Below are positions 17,902 to 27,652 of a stretch of DNA of 64,000 bases, piece by piece; the first letter of the stretch is position 1, and every line of letters begins with the position of its first letter. The notes beneath the pieces are model-generated. The model did not search any database. It had not been told where the DNA came from and was given only the letters and a program-made list of their open reading frames with translations. The stretch comes from Homoserinibacter gongjuensis (GTDB lineage: Bacteria > Actinomycetota > Actinomycetes > Actinomycetales > Microbacteriaceae): assembly GCF_030161875.1 (NCBI RefSeq), contig NZ_BSVA01000001.1:806001-870000 (forward strand). Reading direction: 5' to 3'. Made by a program: the position numbers and the translations under genes.

Positions 17902-19111
17902 GCCTGCTCCCGCTCGGGCGCACCCGCCGAGAGGCGCGCGCGCACGAGTCGGCCCTGTTCCCCAGCGACGCCCTCGGCGTCGAAGGGGTCGCGAGCACCA
18001 GGGCGGCGGCGCCCTGCGCCCAGCTCTCGTCCTGCCAGGTCTCGACCGCGACGCCGACCCCGCGCCGGGCGGGGAGCAGCGAGGAGCGGAACGCGGGCTC
18101 GAAGCCGAGGGCCCAGTGCGGCCATGCGGCCGTGCCCTCACCGAGCAGGATGACGAGTTCGGGATCGAGGGTGTGCACGATGCCCGCGAGCGCGCGGCCG
18201 AGCAGGTGGCCGGCCTCGCCGAAGAGCGCTGTCGCCCCGGCGTCGCCCGCGTCGGCGGCCGCGCGGAGGGCCGCCATGCCGGCCGTGCCGCCGAGGATGC
18301 CGCGCTCCCGCGCCTCGCGCACGAGCGCGGCCTCGCCCACGAGCGCCTCGAGGCATCCGCGGTTGCCGCACATGCACAGCGGGCCGTCCTCGACGACCGG
18401 GGTGTGGCCGATCTCGCCCGCGCCGCCGGCGGCGCCGCGAAGTACGACCCCGTCGACCACGATCCCGGCGCCCACTCCGGTTCCGATCGTGACGACGAGG
18501 AAGTTCTCGTGCCGACGCCCCGTGCCGTACAGGCGCTCGGCCATGGCGAGGGCGTTGACGTTGTTCTCGATGAGCACGGGCAGCTGCAGCTCGCGGCGCA
18601 GGCTCTCGCCGAGCGGCATCCGCGTCCAGCCGAGCTGCGGCGAGACGACGACGCCCTCGCCCTGGCGATCGACGGAGCCGGGCACCCCGACGCCGACGCC
18701 GAGCAGGCGTCCGCCCGTGCTGCCGGCGATGAACCGCGCGAGGAGCGTCGCGAGATCGGCGAGCACCGTGGAGGCGCTCGCGTCGAAGCGCTCGCTCGCC
18801 GAGCGCAGCACCGAGCCGTCGAGTCCGACCTCGACGAAGGCGATGTGGTCGGCGGCGACCTTCACGCCGATCGCCGAGCCGCCGCGCTGGGCGAGGCCCA
18901 GGCGTCGGGCCGGGCGGCCGCCCTGCGAGGGCTCGTGGTCGAGTTCGACGACGAGACCGTCGGTGAGCAGCTCCTTGGTGAGCTGCGTCATGAGCGCGGG
19001 CGAGACGCCGAGCACCCGGGCGAGTTCGGCCCGCGAGGAGGGGCCGTGAGCACCCAGGTGCGCGAGCACGGCCGAACGGTTGACGTCGGTGCGTGCGGTG
19101 GGTCGGATCAT
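17898..19111 (-). CDS. ROK-family transcriptional regulator (frame-broken)
   Basis: Winged-helix/ROK repressor of 404 residues, first gene of the alpha-glucoside operon. The HTH is SRAELARVLGVSPALMTQL (about 24-42). The sugar-binding ROK fold has GVGVGVPGSVD, ENNVNALAMAERLYG and the zinc motif CMCGNRGCLEA. In ROK kinases the second motif reads END with a catalytic Asp; here it is ENN, as in non-catalytic regulators. The last 28 codons are in another frame: near 17990 a run of four C on the coding strand should be five. The repaired stop overlaps the permease start. Confidence 0.9.
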
Positions 19112-19132
19112 CGTCGGTCCTCTTGCGCTCGG

Positions 19133-19153
19133 GTTATTTCAGGAGTAAATAAA
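19133..19153. promoter_or_regulatory. candidate ROK operator
   Basis: GTTATTT and AAATAAAC face each other across seven bases, in an otherwise GC-rich 81-base divergent gap between the ROK gene and the nucleotidyltransferase gene. AT-rich inverted repeats are typical of ROK repressor sites. The assignment to this ROK protein rests on position. Confidence 0.5.
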
Positions 19154-19192
19154 CCAAAGAACGAAGTGACTGTCAAGCCGACGAGGAGAACC

Positions 19193-19969
19193 ATGCCCCA
19201 CGCCCGCCCCTCCACCTTCGACGACCGGCTCCGGGAGCTCGTCGAGGCCGCCGCGGCGCGGTCCGAGCTCGTCGGCATCGTCGGCTTCGGCTCGACGGCC
19301 GAGAGGAGCCGTGCCGACCAGTGGTCGGATCACGATCTCGCGCTCGTCGTCCGCCCCGGCCACGAGGCGGGGCTGCGCCGCGCGCACGACTGGGTTCCGC
19401 ACCCCGAGCGCGTCGCGCTCGCAGTCGTCGACGGCCACGACGGCGTGACGGTCGTCTGGACCGGCGGAGAGGTGCTCGAGTACGGCGTCGCCACGCTCGA
19501 CGATCTCGCCACCTGGCCCGCAGACCGCGCGGCGGTGCTTCTGGATCGAGGCGGTGTGGCGCCCGTCGTGAGCGCGATGCTCGCCCGCACGGCGACGGCC
19601 CCGCCCACCGACGTCGCCCAGCGCACCGGGAGCGCCCTCGTCAAAGTGCTCGTGGGTGTAGGTCGCGCGCGACGGGGCGAACTGCTCACGGCGAACCGCA
19701 ACATCCGGGGCGAGGCACTCGAACACCTTCTGGCGGCGTGGACCGCGGCCCTGCCGAGCAGCACCCCGGGCCTCGACGCTCTCGACCCGCATCGTCGCTT
19801 CGAGAGCGCGCACCCCGAGCTCGGAGCGCGGGTCGACGAGGCGCTCCGGCTCGACGTCGAGAGCGCGGCGCGCGCCCTGTTCGACCTTGCCGAGCAGACC
19901 CTTGGAGCTCGCGCCGACTTCCCCGCGGCGGCCGCCGTCGCGATCCGGACGCGTCTGGGATGGGACTAG
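19193..19969 (+). CDS. nucleotidyltransferase-fold protein
   Basis: A 258-residue protein with the minimal nucleotidyltransferase signature GFGSTAERSRADQWSDHDLA (Gly-Ser followed by Asp-x-Asp, about 28-48). The C-terminal helical part resembles streptomycin/aminoglycoside adenylyltransferase relatives. An AGGAGAA ribosome site lies just before the ATG. It is divergent from the ROK operon. The acceptor molecule is unknown; resistance should not be assumed. Confidence 0.7.
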   Translation: MPHARPSTFDDRLRELVEAAAARSELVGIVGFGSTAERSRADQWSDHDLALVVRPGHEAGLRRAHDWVPHPERVALAVVDGHDGVTVVWTGGEVLEYGVATLDDLATWPADRAAVLLDRGGVAPVVSAMLARTATAPPTDVAQRTGSALVKVLVGVGRARRGELLTANRNIRGEALEHLLAAWTAALPSSTPGLDALDPHRRFESAHPELGARVDEALRLDVESAARALFDLAEQTLGARADFPAAAAVAIRTRLGWD

Positions 19970-19976
19970 TCGCCTC

Positions 19977-20920
19977 TCAGGCCAGCAGTGCCTCCATGTT
20001 CGCGGCGAGGTGCGCCCGATACTCGACGAGCCACTCGCCCTCGAAGCCGCGCGGCACGATCTCGGTCGTGATGAGCGTCGTGAACCACACGCGGTAGAGG
20101 TGGATGCGCGCGAGCTCGGCCTCGCTGAAGGCGTCGGTCGCCGCGAGCCGCGGGTCGGGCGCGTCGACGTTCATGGCGTCGCCCGCCACAACATCGAAGA
20201 GCGGGTCGGCCCAGAGCGCCCGCTCCACGTCGATGAGCCCGAGCACCTCACCCGTCTCGGGCACCACGAACACGTTGCCCGGCCAGGGGTCGGCATGCAC
20301 GAGGCGGGGTTCGGTCACCGCCGCGAGCGCCGTGCGACCCTCCGCGAACACCTCCCGGATGCGCGCCTCCGGCAGCGACACCCCCGCGCGCCGAGCATCG
20401 GCGAGCAGGCTCTCGACGATGAGCGTGACGGCGTCGGGCCAGGTGGCCGCGCGCAGCGTCGCCGACGAGGGATAGCCGAACTCGACTCCCGCCTCGGCGT
20501 GCACGCGGGCGAGGATCGCCCCCAGCTCCCGCTTCGCGCGGTCGTTCGCCTCGGCGGTCATCGCCTCCTGCGCGAGGTCCCAGCGCTCCCCCGGCACCCG
20601 GCTCATCGCGAGCACGTCGACCGGCAGCACCGAGCGACTCACATCGAGCAGCAGCAGGCGCGGGTAGGGCCAACCGCGCGCCTCGGCGAGCTGCATGATC
20701 TGCGCTTCGGCGCGCAGCATCCGCTCCTCGTAGAGCAGCAGTGACGGCGCGTCGTCGGGCGGCGCGATCTTGACGATCGCGTCGTCGCCGGATGCAAAGC
20801 GCGCCTCCCACACGGAGGCGAAGGTGCCGCCCTCGAGCACGTCGAGCCCGGTCAGCTCGCCGAGGGCGCGAGCACGCGCGCCACCGCATCCGGGTCCGGC
20901 AACTCCTGCGCCTGCGTCAC
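19977..20920 (-). CDS. aminoglycoside-phosphotransferase-fold kinase (frame-broken)
   Basis: APH/choline-kinase-like small-molecule kinase of 314 residues. Visible elements are FASVWEARFASGDDAIVKIA (nucleotide-binding lysine), the catalytic loop LVHADPWPGNVFV and the metal-binding GLIDVERALWADPLFD. The GTG at 20920 overlaps the Fic stop (GTGA) and gives VTQAQELPDPDAVARVLA. The frame is then lost near 20875, where one missing base in a GC-rich stretch restores VLAALGELTGL. It is translationally coupled to the Fic gene. Substrate unknown. Confidence 0.8.
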
Positions 20921-22140
20921 GTCTGCACCTCGGGTTCTTTCGCCGCCTGCACCCGCTTCGCGATGCGCACTTGAAGGTCGTCGAGTTCGGCAGTGACATC
21001 CACCGCTGCCCAGACCTTGTTCTTGGTTCTGCCGGTGATCTCGCGGAGCACGCCGTCGGCTTCCAGTCGGGAAAGTGCTTCGGAGGTGGACCCTGCGCTC
21101 GCTCCGGAGATCCGGCGAGCCGACTCGGTGGAGATCACGGGCTGGTCGAGCAGGCTGCCGAGGATGCGCTCCGCGGCGCTTCCCGAGCGAGGGCGGGACA
21201 TCCCGGCCCACTCGGCGGGAAGCTCACGCAGGCGATGCGCCGACTTCTGCGATTCCTCGGCCGCGACGATCGCCTGTTCGCTCATGCTGCGCACGAACGC
21301 GCCGAGGTGCCCCCTCCGGTATCCGTTGACGAGCGCGAAGTAGCCATCACGATCGGCCACCATCGCCGTCGCGATAGGAACGACCGTCGCCCGAGTGACC
21401 TTCCGACGACGCAAGATCGCATTGATCAGGGCACGCCCGATGCGACCGTTCCCATCGGTGAACGGATGGATGGACTCGAATTGCGCATGCGCGGCGGCGG
21501 CCTGCACGAGCGGCGGCACGTCGTCACGGTTGATGTAGGTCTCGAGATCCCTGAGGTATCGGTCGAGCAGCTCGGGAGGCGGCGGGATGTGCACAGCGCC
21601 CCGCGGCGAATGGTCGCTGCCGCCGATCCAGTTCTGCATGTCGCGGACCCGACCCGCGTAGTCGCGATCCAGAGGGTCATCCCGCATGAGAATCGCATGC
21701 GCCGCGAGGAGGTCCGCGAGCTCGATGCGACCGGTCTCGCCCGCCCGGTCGACCATGCTGTTCAGCGCCTCCGTCGCGGCGACCATCGACACGGCGCTCG
21801 GGTTCGCCTTGATGCCCACGAGCGCGCGCGCGAAGTCTTCGGAACCCGCCTCGACGCGCTCGATCTTCGACGACGACACACTCTCGGTCTGGGTGAGGAA
21901 ACGACCGAGCGCGGCCAACTGCGCTCCAGCCGCGCCCTCCGTATAGGCGATCTCGACGATTGCTTGTTCAGTGAGCGTCGCTGTTGCTGGTGCCGCTGAG
22001 AAATCGAGGTGCGCGATGAGCGGCGGTAGCGCGACATCGATCGTCGACAACATCCGATCTTCGCGGGTCCCTCCGCGATACTTCTGCCTCCACGCCCGGG
22101 GCTCCGAGGTATGGGCGGGCCACGCTTCATCCGCCGCCAT
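20917..22140 (-). CDS. Fic family protein with C-terminal winged helix
   Basis: Probable AMP-transferase of 407 residues. The Fic core HPFTDGNGRIGRALI is complete (His-Pro-Phe-x-x-Gly-Asn/Gly-Arg). The N-terminal domain carries the auto-inhibitory segment ESVSSSKIERVEAG, with the inhibitory Glu present but Arg where the consensus has Gly/Asn. A C-terminal winged-helix region (ISTESARRISGASAGSTSEALSRLEADGVL) follows. GGAGGT six bases before the ATG fixes the start at 22140; the longer upstream frame has no such site. Its G+C is slightly lower than its neighbours. Chromosomal Fic proteins of this layout often modify host-cell proteins, but the target is unknown. Confidence 0.88.
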   Translation of the reverse strand: MAADEAWPAHTSEPRAWRQKYRGGTREDRMLSTIDVALPPLIAHLDFSAAPATATLTEQAIVEIAYTEGAAGAQLAALGRFLTQTESVSSSKIERVEAGSEDFARALVGIKANPSAVSMVAATEALNSMVDRAGETGRIELADLLAAHAILMRDDPLDRDYAGRVRDMQNWIGGSDHSPRGAVHIPPPPELLDRYLRDLETYINRDDVPPLVQAAAAHAQFESIHPFTDGNGRIGRALINAILRRRKVTRATVVPIATAMVADRDGYFALVNGYRRGHLGAFVRSMSEQAIVAAEESQKSAHRLRELPAEWAGMSRPRSGSAAERILGSLLDQPVISTESARRISGASAGSTSEALSRLEADGVLREITGRTKNKVWAAVDVTAELDDLQVRIAKRVQAAKEPEVQT

Positions 22141-22156
22141 CAGCCGACCTCCGCTC

Positions 22157-22195
22157 GAAGCATCCGCCGGATACTTCGGCTTATGGATGTTAAGC
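22157..22195. promoter_or_regulatory. two inverted repeats upstream of fic
   Basis: GAAGCATCC and GGATACTTC (one mismatch) face each other at 22157-22177. GCTTA and TAAGC flank seven bases at 22179-22195. Both lie 17-55 bases upstream of the Fic start in the least GC-rich part of this region. They are plausible sites for the Fic winged helix or another regulator; no regulator is proven. Confidence 0.45.
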
Positions 22196-22292
22196 GAAAG
22201 GATATCAGCGATTCGTCGGCTTCGCGAGTGGGGATTCCCAACACAGCTCTCGGGGTTCCGATCCTCGCGCGAGGGGAGACTAGCGGCGCCGC

Positions 22293-22343
22293 GACGGCGG
22301 AAACGACCCGATAGCGCCCGGTTTTCGGGTGGTTTCTGCCGTC
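22293..22343. repeat. 19-bp imperfect inverted repeat upstream of aspS
   Basis: Arms 22293-22311 and 22325-22343 (GACGGCGGAAACGACCCGA and its near complement) match at 17 of 19 positions around 13 bases. It ends 47 bases before the aspS GTG. As RNA it would form a very stable hairpin in the aspS leader or at the end of an unseen transcript. The remainder of the 250-base fic-aspS gap shows no gene. Confidence 0.75.
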
Positions 22344-22390
22344 TCGATGACGAGCGGGCGCCCAGCCGGCCCCGGCTAGACTCGACCCCC

Positions 22391-23709
<1,319 letters not shown>

Positions 23710-23710
<1 letters not shown>

Positions 23711-23735
23711 TCCGCGAAAGCCCGCGCTGTCGCGG
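23710..23735. terminator. stem-loop between aspS and yegP-like gene
   Basis: TCCGCGA and TCGCGGA pair across twelve bases in the 31-base convergent gap after aspS. It has no T-run in either direction. Likely a shared 3' end. Confidence 0.5.
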
Positions 23736-23741
23736 AGGGGC

Positions 23742-23954
23742 TCAGGCCGTCTGCTGGTAGCGCGGCTCCTGCAGCACGGTGAGGTCCTCGAGGTGCGCGC
23801 GCGGGATGGAGCGCATGACCGCCTCCACCATCGCCACCGCGGAGGCCTTGGCGACGTAGTTGCCGCTCACCGCGACCGTCTGCCCGCTCTCCGACACGAT
23901 CCGCCAGAAGTACGGCTGAGTCGGGTTCTTGCTTCGCAGCACCTGGAAGCGCAT
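23742..23954 (-). CDS. YegP/DUF1508 family small protein
   Basis: A 70-residue protein beginning MRFQVLRSKNPTQPYFWRIV, with the DUF1508 core SESGQTVAVSGNYVAKASAVAMVEAV. Proteins of this family are small alpha+beta folds of unknown function. A GAGGAGA ribosome site precedes the ATG at 23954; the longer upstream frame is unsupported. Monocistronic. Confidence 0.85.
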   Translation of the reverse strand: MRFQVLRSKNPTQPYFWRIVSESGQTVAVSGNYVAKASAVAMVEAVMRSIPRAHLEDLTVLQEPRYQQTA

Positions 23955-24072
23955 GGCGATCTCCTCGGGGGAAAGGGGACGATCCCTGGAGACTAGACCG
24001 GATCGGCGACCCCCGCTAGGGGGCAAGGCGCGTTGGGGTGGACCGGTGGGGTGTCACGACGGCCTGCACCCC

Positions 24073-24387
24073 TCAACCCGCGGTGGGGGCCGGGACCTCG
24101 TAGTCGACGCAGCTGCGGTCGGCGGCGACCGAGCGGATGAACGCGGCCGCCTGCTGGTGCTGCGGATGCGTCTGATACGCGGCCAAGTCATCCGCGGTCG
24201 CGAAGTCCGAGACGAGCACGACATGCCAGTTGCCCTCGCTCGCGCCGACGTCGATGCCGACCTCGAGCCGCTCGGCCGGAACGATGCCGCGCAGCGCCTC
24301 GAGGCGCTGCCGCACGCCCTCGGCATCCGCGGCGCGCTGCTCCGCGCGATCGGCTCCCATGCGCCACGAAACGATGTGCCGGATCAC
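24073..24387 (-). CDS. Dabb (stress-responsive A/B barrel) protein
   Basis: A 104-residue dimeric alpha/beta-barrel protein. The N-terminus VIRHIVSWRM and GNWHVVLVSDFATADDLAAYQTHPQHQ are the family hallmarks. The GTG start overlaps the glutaredoxin stop. The biochemical role of this family in actinobacteria is not established. Confidence 0.85.
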   Translation of the reverse strand: MIRHIVSWRMGADRAEQRAADAEGVRQRLEALRGIVPAERLEVGIDVGASEGNWHVVLVSDFATADDLAAYQTHPQHQQAAAFIRSVAADRSCVDYEVPAPTAG

Positions 24388-24641
24388 GCCCGCCCCTCCC
24401 GCTCGTCGAGTGCGCGCCGGAACCGCTCGGGGTCGACGCGCCAGATCTGGTGCACCCGGTCGTCGATGAGCAGCACGGGGATCTCCTCCGCGTACTCGGC
24501 GAGCAGCGCCTCGTCGTCGAGGATGTTGCGCTCCTCGACGGTGAGCCCCCGTTCGCCCGCCACCTCGAGCACGATCTGCCGAGCGTCGTCGCAGAGATGA
24601 CACCCGGGCTTCGAGAGGAGGGTCAGGCGCACATCGGGCAC
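24384..24641 (-). CDS. glutaredoxin-like (DUF836) protein
   Basis: An 85-residue thioredoxin-fold protein with the redox motif GCHLCDDAR near residue 14 and the cis-Pro segment EEIPVLLIDDRVHQIWRVD. Gene order near the SerB-like HAD gene, bS22 and proC parallels the Rv0500-Rv0508 region of Mycobacterium tuberculosis as I recall it. GTG start at 24641, 12 bases from the divergent HAD gene. Confidence 0.85.
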   Translation of the reverse strand: MPDVRLTLLSKPGCHLCDDARQIVLEVAGERGLTVEERNILDDEALLAEYAEEIPVLLIDDRVHQIWRVDPERFRRALDEREGRA

Positions 24642-24652
24642 ACACCTAGACT

Positions 24653-25474
24653 ATGGGGGTCATGCCCGCGGCCCAGAACCCGACCCCGAGCGAACGTCCC
24701 GTCATCGCCTTCTTCGACGTGGACAACACGCTCATGCACGGCACGAGCGTGTTCCACGTCGGCCGGGAGGCGTGGGCGCGCGGAATCATCGGGTGGCGCG
24801 ACATCCTGCTCTTCGGTTGGCATCAGCGCCGATTCATCAAGGTCGGCGAGAACCACGAGCACATGGGCACCGCGAAGGATCGCGCGCTCGGGCTCATCGC
24901 GGGGCACACCGAAACCCAGATTCAGGAGCTCGCGCAGTCGATCTGGGAGCACCGCATCCGCCCGCGGCTCTGGCCCGAGACTGTGGCGCTCGCACACGAG
25001 CACATCGACAAGGGTCACCAGGTGTGGCTCGTCTCGGCGACTCCCGTCGAGGTGGGTGAGCTGATCGCCTCGAAGCTCGGCCTGACGGGCGCGCTCGGCA
25101 CGCGCGTGGAGGCGGTCGACGGCGTCTACACGGGTCGGCTCGTCGGCTCGGTGCTGCACGCCGAGAACAAGGCCGTCGCCGCCAAGGAGCTCGCCGACGG
25201 GATGGACGCAGACCTCGGTGCGTCGTGGGCCTACTCCGACAGCCGCAACGACATCCCGCTGCTCGAGCTCGTCGGCAACCGCGTGGCGGTGAACCCGGAT
25301 GCCGGTCTGGCCCGGTACGCCGCGGAGAAGCACTGGCCGACGATGCGGCTCGATCCGGCCGCCATCAAGGCGCAGCAGCGGCGCGTTCGTCGCGAGGCGA
25401 AGCAGGTGAGCAAGGCGGCGCAGAAAGTCGGCAAACGCGCGGCGAAGGCGGCAAAGACGAAGCCCCGGGGCTGA
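24653..25474 (+). CDS. HAD-IB family phosphatase (SerB-like)
   Basis: Haloacid-dehalogenase phosphatase of 273 residues. Motif I is IAFFDVDNTLM (nucleophile Asp near 22), motif II VWLVSATPVEVG, and motif IV AYSDSRNDIPLLELVG. A lysine/arginine-rich tail (about 240-273) is unusual for a soluble phosphatase and may bind nucleic acid or membrane. ATG at 24653, or the second Met at 24662. Annotated homologues are called SerB1, but phosphoserine specificity is not shown. Confidence 0.88.
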   Translation: MGVMPAAQNPTPSERPVIAFFDVDNTLMHGTSVFHVGREAWARGIIGWRDILLFGWHQRRFIKVGENHEHMGTAKDRALGLIAGHTETQIQELAQSIWEHRIRPRLWPETVALAHEHIDKGHQVWLVSATPVEVGELIASKLGLTGALGTRVEAVDGVYTGRLVGSVLHAENKAVAAKELADGMDADLGASWAYSDSRNDIPLLELVGNRVAVNPDAGLARYAAEKHWPTMRLDPAAIKAQQRRVRREAKQVSKAAQKVGKRAAKAAKTKPRG

Positions 25475-25484
25475 GCCCGGGGCT
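25461..25484. terminator. bidirectional stem-loop terminator
   Basis: AGCCCCGGG and CCCGGGGCT pair over a six-base loop, followed by TTT on the + strand. It overlaps the last codons and stop of the HAD gene and serves the convergent bS22 gene from the other side. Confidence 0.75.
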
Positions 25485-25489
25485 TTCGG

Positions 25490-25588
25490 TCACTTCTTGT
25501 TGCGACGCTGGTGACGCGTCTTGCGCAGCAGCTTGCGGTGCTTCTTCTTCGCCATGCGCTTGCGGCGCTTCTTGATGACGGAACCCAT
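25490..25588 (-). CDS. small-subunit ribosomal protein bS22 (AURKAIP1/COX24 domain)
   Basis: A 32-residue, extremely basic protein, MGSVIKKRRKRMAKKKHRKL then LRKTRHQRRNKK, nearly identical to the actinobacterial bS22 found on the mycobacterial 30S subunit. It is easily missed because of its size. A GAACGAGGTGAAC ribosome site precedes the ATG at 25588. The neighbouring HTH gene is the same as in mycobacteria. Confidence 0.95.
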   Translation of the reverse strand: MGSVIKKRRKRMAKKKHRKLLRKTRHQRRNKK

Positions 25589-25741
25589 GTTCACCTCGTT
25601 CGTTCGTTCGTCGCGGACCCTGGTCCGTGACGAACCGCGGGAAGCCTAACCGGGAGATTCTAACAGGCCCGCCTGGGAGACCGACGCCCGGGACGGGCGT
25701 CGGCGCTGGCGTCGCTGCGAAGGCCAGAAATGGCCTTCGCT

Positions 25742-25948
25742 CTAAGCTCCAGCGCGCTGGGCGTCGTGATCGGCGATGCCGACGACTCCCGCGACCGCCG
25801 ACTCGGGGATGCGGTACGAGCGCCCGAAGCGCACGGCCGGCAGCTCACCGGAGTGCACGAGACGGTAGACGGTCATCGTGGAGACGCGCATCATGTCGGC
25901 GACCTCCTGAACCGTCAGGAAGCGCACATCCGAAAGATCCCGCGCCAT
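25742..25948 (-). CDS. excisionase-family helix-turn-helix protein
   Basis: A 68-residue MerR/AlpA-type DNA-binding protein: FLTVQEVADMMRVSTMTVYR then LVHSGELPAVRFGRSYRIPE. The ATG at 25948 starts MARDLSDVRF. It is the conserved partner of bS22 in actinobacteria (Rv0500A type) and not a sign of a mobile element. The 153-base gap to bS22 and the 122 bases upstream show no other gene. Confidence 0.9.
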   Translation of the reverse strand: MARDLSDVRFLTVQEVADMMRVSTMTVYRLVHSGELPAVRFGRSYRIPESAVAGVVGIADHDAQRAGA

Positions 25949-26070
25949 CGTGCCCTCTGTGTCTCGTGTGGTCGATGTGGCCCCTGTGGCTGGAGCACAC
26001 TGCCCACAGAGTAGGGGGTGGACGGTCTCGGTGTCCAGGCAGCGGCAGCGGCGCGTGGCACCCTGGGGGC

Positions 26071-27100
26071 ATGAAGTTCCTGGCGGCGTTCCGCAGCTCG
26101 CGGCGACAGCCGTGGCTGCAGGTGGCGAAGTCCGCCGTCGCGACGATCGTGGCCTGGCTGCTCGCGGGCTGGGCGGTGCCGGGCCCGCTGCCCGTCTTCG
26201 CCGCGATCGCGGCACTCCTGGTCGTGCAGCCGAGCCTCAACCAGTCGATCGCGAAGGCCGTCGAGCGCTCGGTGGGCGTCGTGGCCGGCGTCGTGATCGC
26301 ATCCGCTCTCTCGCTCGCGTTCGGGCAGGCGACCTGGGTCGTGCTGCTCGCGGTCGTGGCCGCCCTCGCCGTGGCGTGGGCGCTGCGCATGACCACCGGC
26401 ACCTCGAACCAGGTCGCGATCAGCGCGCTGCTCGTGCTCGCCCTCGGCGCGGCCACGCCCGACTACGCCGTCGACCGCGTGATCGAGACCGTCATCGGCG
26501 CGGTGATCGGTTTCGTCGTGAACCTCGTGTTCGTGCCGCCCGTTGCTCTCGCCCCCGCGCAGCGCGCGATCGACGCCCTCGGCACCGAGGTGGCGGCATC
26601 CTCGACCGACTCGCCGAGGGCCTCAGCACCCCCAGTCGCCCGCGCAGCTCGAAGAGCTCATGATCACGGTGCGCCTCATGCGCCCCATGGTCACGACGGC
26701 CGAGGATGCGTTGCGCACCGGGGCGGAATCGCTCACGCTCAACCCGCGGGCCCGCCGGCGGCGCGAGGAGCTCGTGGGGCTCGAGGCCACCCTCGAGCGC
26801 CTGCGGCCGATCGTCACGCAGGTGATCGGCATGACCCGCGCGGTGTACGACCGCTACGACGCGAGCCTCGTCGACGAGCCGACGGTTCGCGCGATCGCCG
26901 AGCAGCTGCGCCGAGCCGCCCACGATGTGCGGCGCGTCGTGCGGCGCACCAACCCCGATCCGGCGAACCCGCCGACCGAGAGCATCCCCGCGCTCACCTC
27001 ACCGCTCGCGGTGGGGGCTCCCTCGTCGGGGCACTGGATCGTCGTGGGCTCGCTGCTGGAAGACCTGCGCCGCATCCACGAGACGCTCGCCGCGGAGTAG
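26071..27100 (+). CDS. FUSC-family aromatic acid exporter-like protein (two frame breaks)
   Basis: Membrane protein of about 343 residues. Six hydrophobic segments occur within the first 180 residues (VATIVAWLLAGWAVPGPLPV, AALLVVQPSLNQS, GATPDYAVDRVIETVIGAVI), as in the FUSC/YccS family. A coiled C-terminal cytoplasmic domain (LEELMITVRLMRPMVTTAED onward) follows. Two single-base losses near 26598 (G) and 26630 (C in a run of five) lie in the linker and together restore the frame. Substrate unknown. Confidence 0.85.
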
Positions 27101-27106
27101 GCGCCG

Positions 27107-27580
27107 CTAGTCGCCGCCCTTGCGGAGCTTGCCGCTCACCCGGTGGCGGGCGTCTTCGACGCGCTGCCGGGCGCCCTCGAGCTTCTCCTGGGCGGTCTCG
27201 AACGCGACCCGCGCGGCATTCGCCGTGTCGGCCGCGGTGCGGCCGAGGCGGCCGCCGAACTCGGCCCCCGCCCAGGCGGCGTACACCGTGGTGGCGCCGT
27301 TCTCATCCGTCGCGACGGTGAACTCGGTGAAGGGCTCGAGCCATACCTCGACCTCTTCGAGCGGGCTCGCGTCGAGGTGGTAGTAGCGGTGCTGGCCCTC
27401 CTCGCGCACCCCCACGAGGCCGTGCTCGCGCAGCACCTTGAGGTGCTTCGACACCGTGGGCTGCGCGATGCCGAGCTCGTTCACGAGGTCGCCCACGGCG
27501 AGCTCGCCCCGGCTCTCGAGCAACTGGCGAAGGATCTCGCGGCGGGTGCCGTCGGCGAGGACGTCGAAGATGTCGGCCAT
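27107..27580 (-). CDS. ArsR-family transcriptional regulator
   Basis: A 157-residue regulator. The N-terminal winged helix MADIFDVLADGTRREILRQL then LGIAQPTVSKHLKVLREHGLV and REEGQHRYYHLD is typical ArsR. No metal-binding cysteine pair is present. An alpha-helical C-terminal extension (about 100-157, Ala/Arg/Glu-rich) may be a coiled coil. It is divergent from the potassium transporter genes across 72 bases. Confidence 0.88.
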   Translation of the reverse strand: MADIFDVLADGTRREILRQLLESRGELAVGDLVNELGIAQPTVSKHLKVLREHGLVGVREEGQHRYYHLDASPLEEVEVWLEPFTEFTVATDENGATTVYAAWAGAEFGGRLGRTAADTANAARVAFETAQEKLEGARQRVEDARHRVSGKLRKGGD

Positions 27581-27652
27581 TCCGACAGACTAGCCAGGGC
27601 GCCCCGGGAGTACCATGACCCGGATTCGACAGACGGAAGCGGAGGGGACCGG

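Noticed and set aside
17819..19190. Long + strand frame antisense to the ROK regulator, continuous with the nucleotidyltransferase gene
   Set aside because: Only the part from the ATG at 19193, preceded by AGGAGAA, has recognisable protein sequence; the upstream part is antisense to the ROK gene.
19193..20920. Antibiotic-resistance pair (adenylyltransferase plus aminoglycoside phosphotransferase)
   Set aside because: Both folds are used on many substrates, the genes are convergent rather than co-transcribed, and no resistance-specific residues could be identified.
24010..24023. CCCCC-GCTA-GGGGG hairpin as terminator
   Set aside because: Very short, upstream of the yegP-like start rather than after a gene, and expected by chance in this base composition.
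25742..25948. Excisionase of a mobile element
   Set aside because: No integrase, att repeats or other mobile genes nearby; the gene is the conserved actinobacterial neighbour of bS22.
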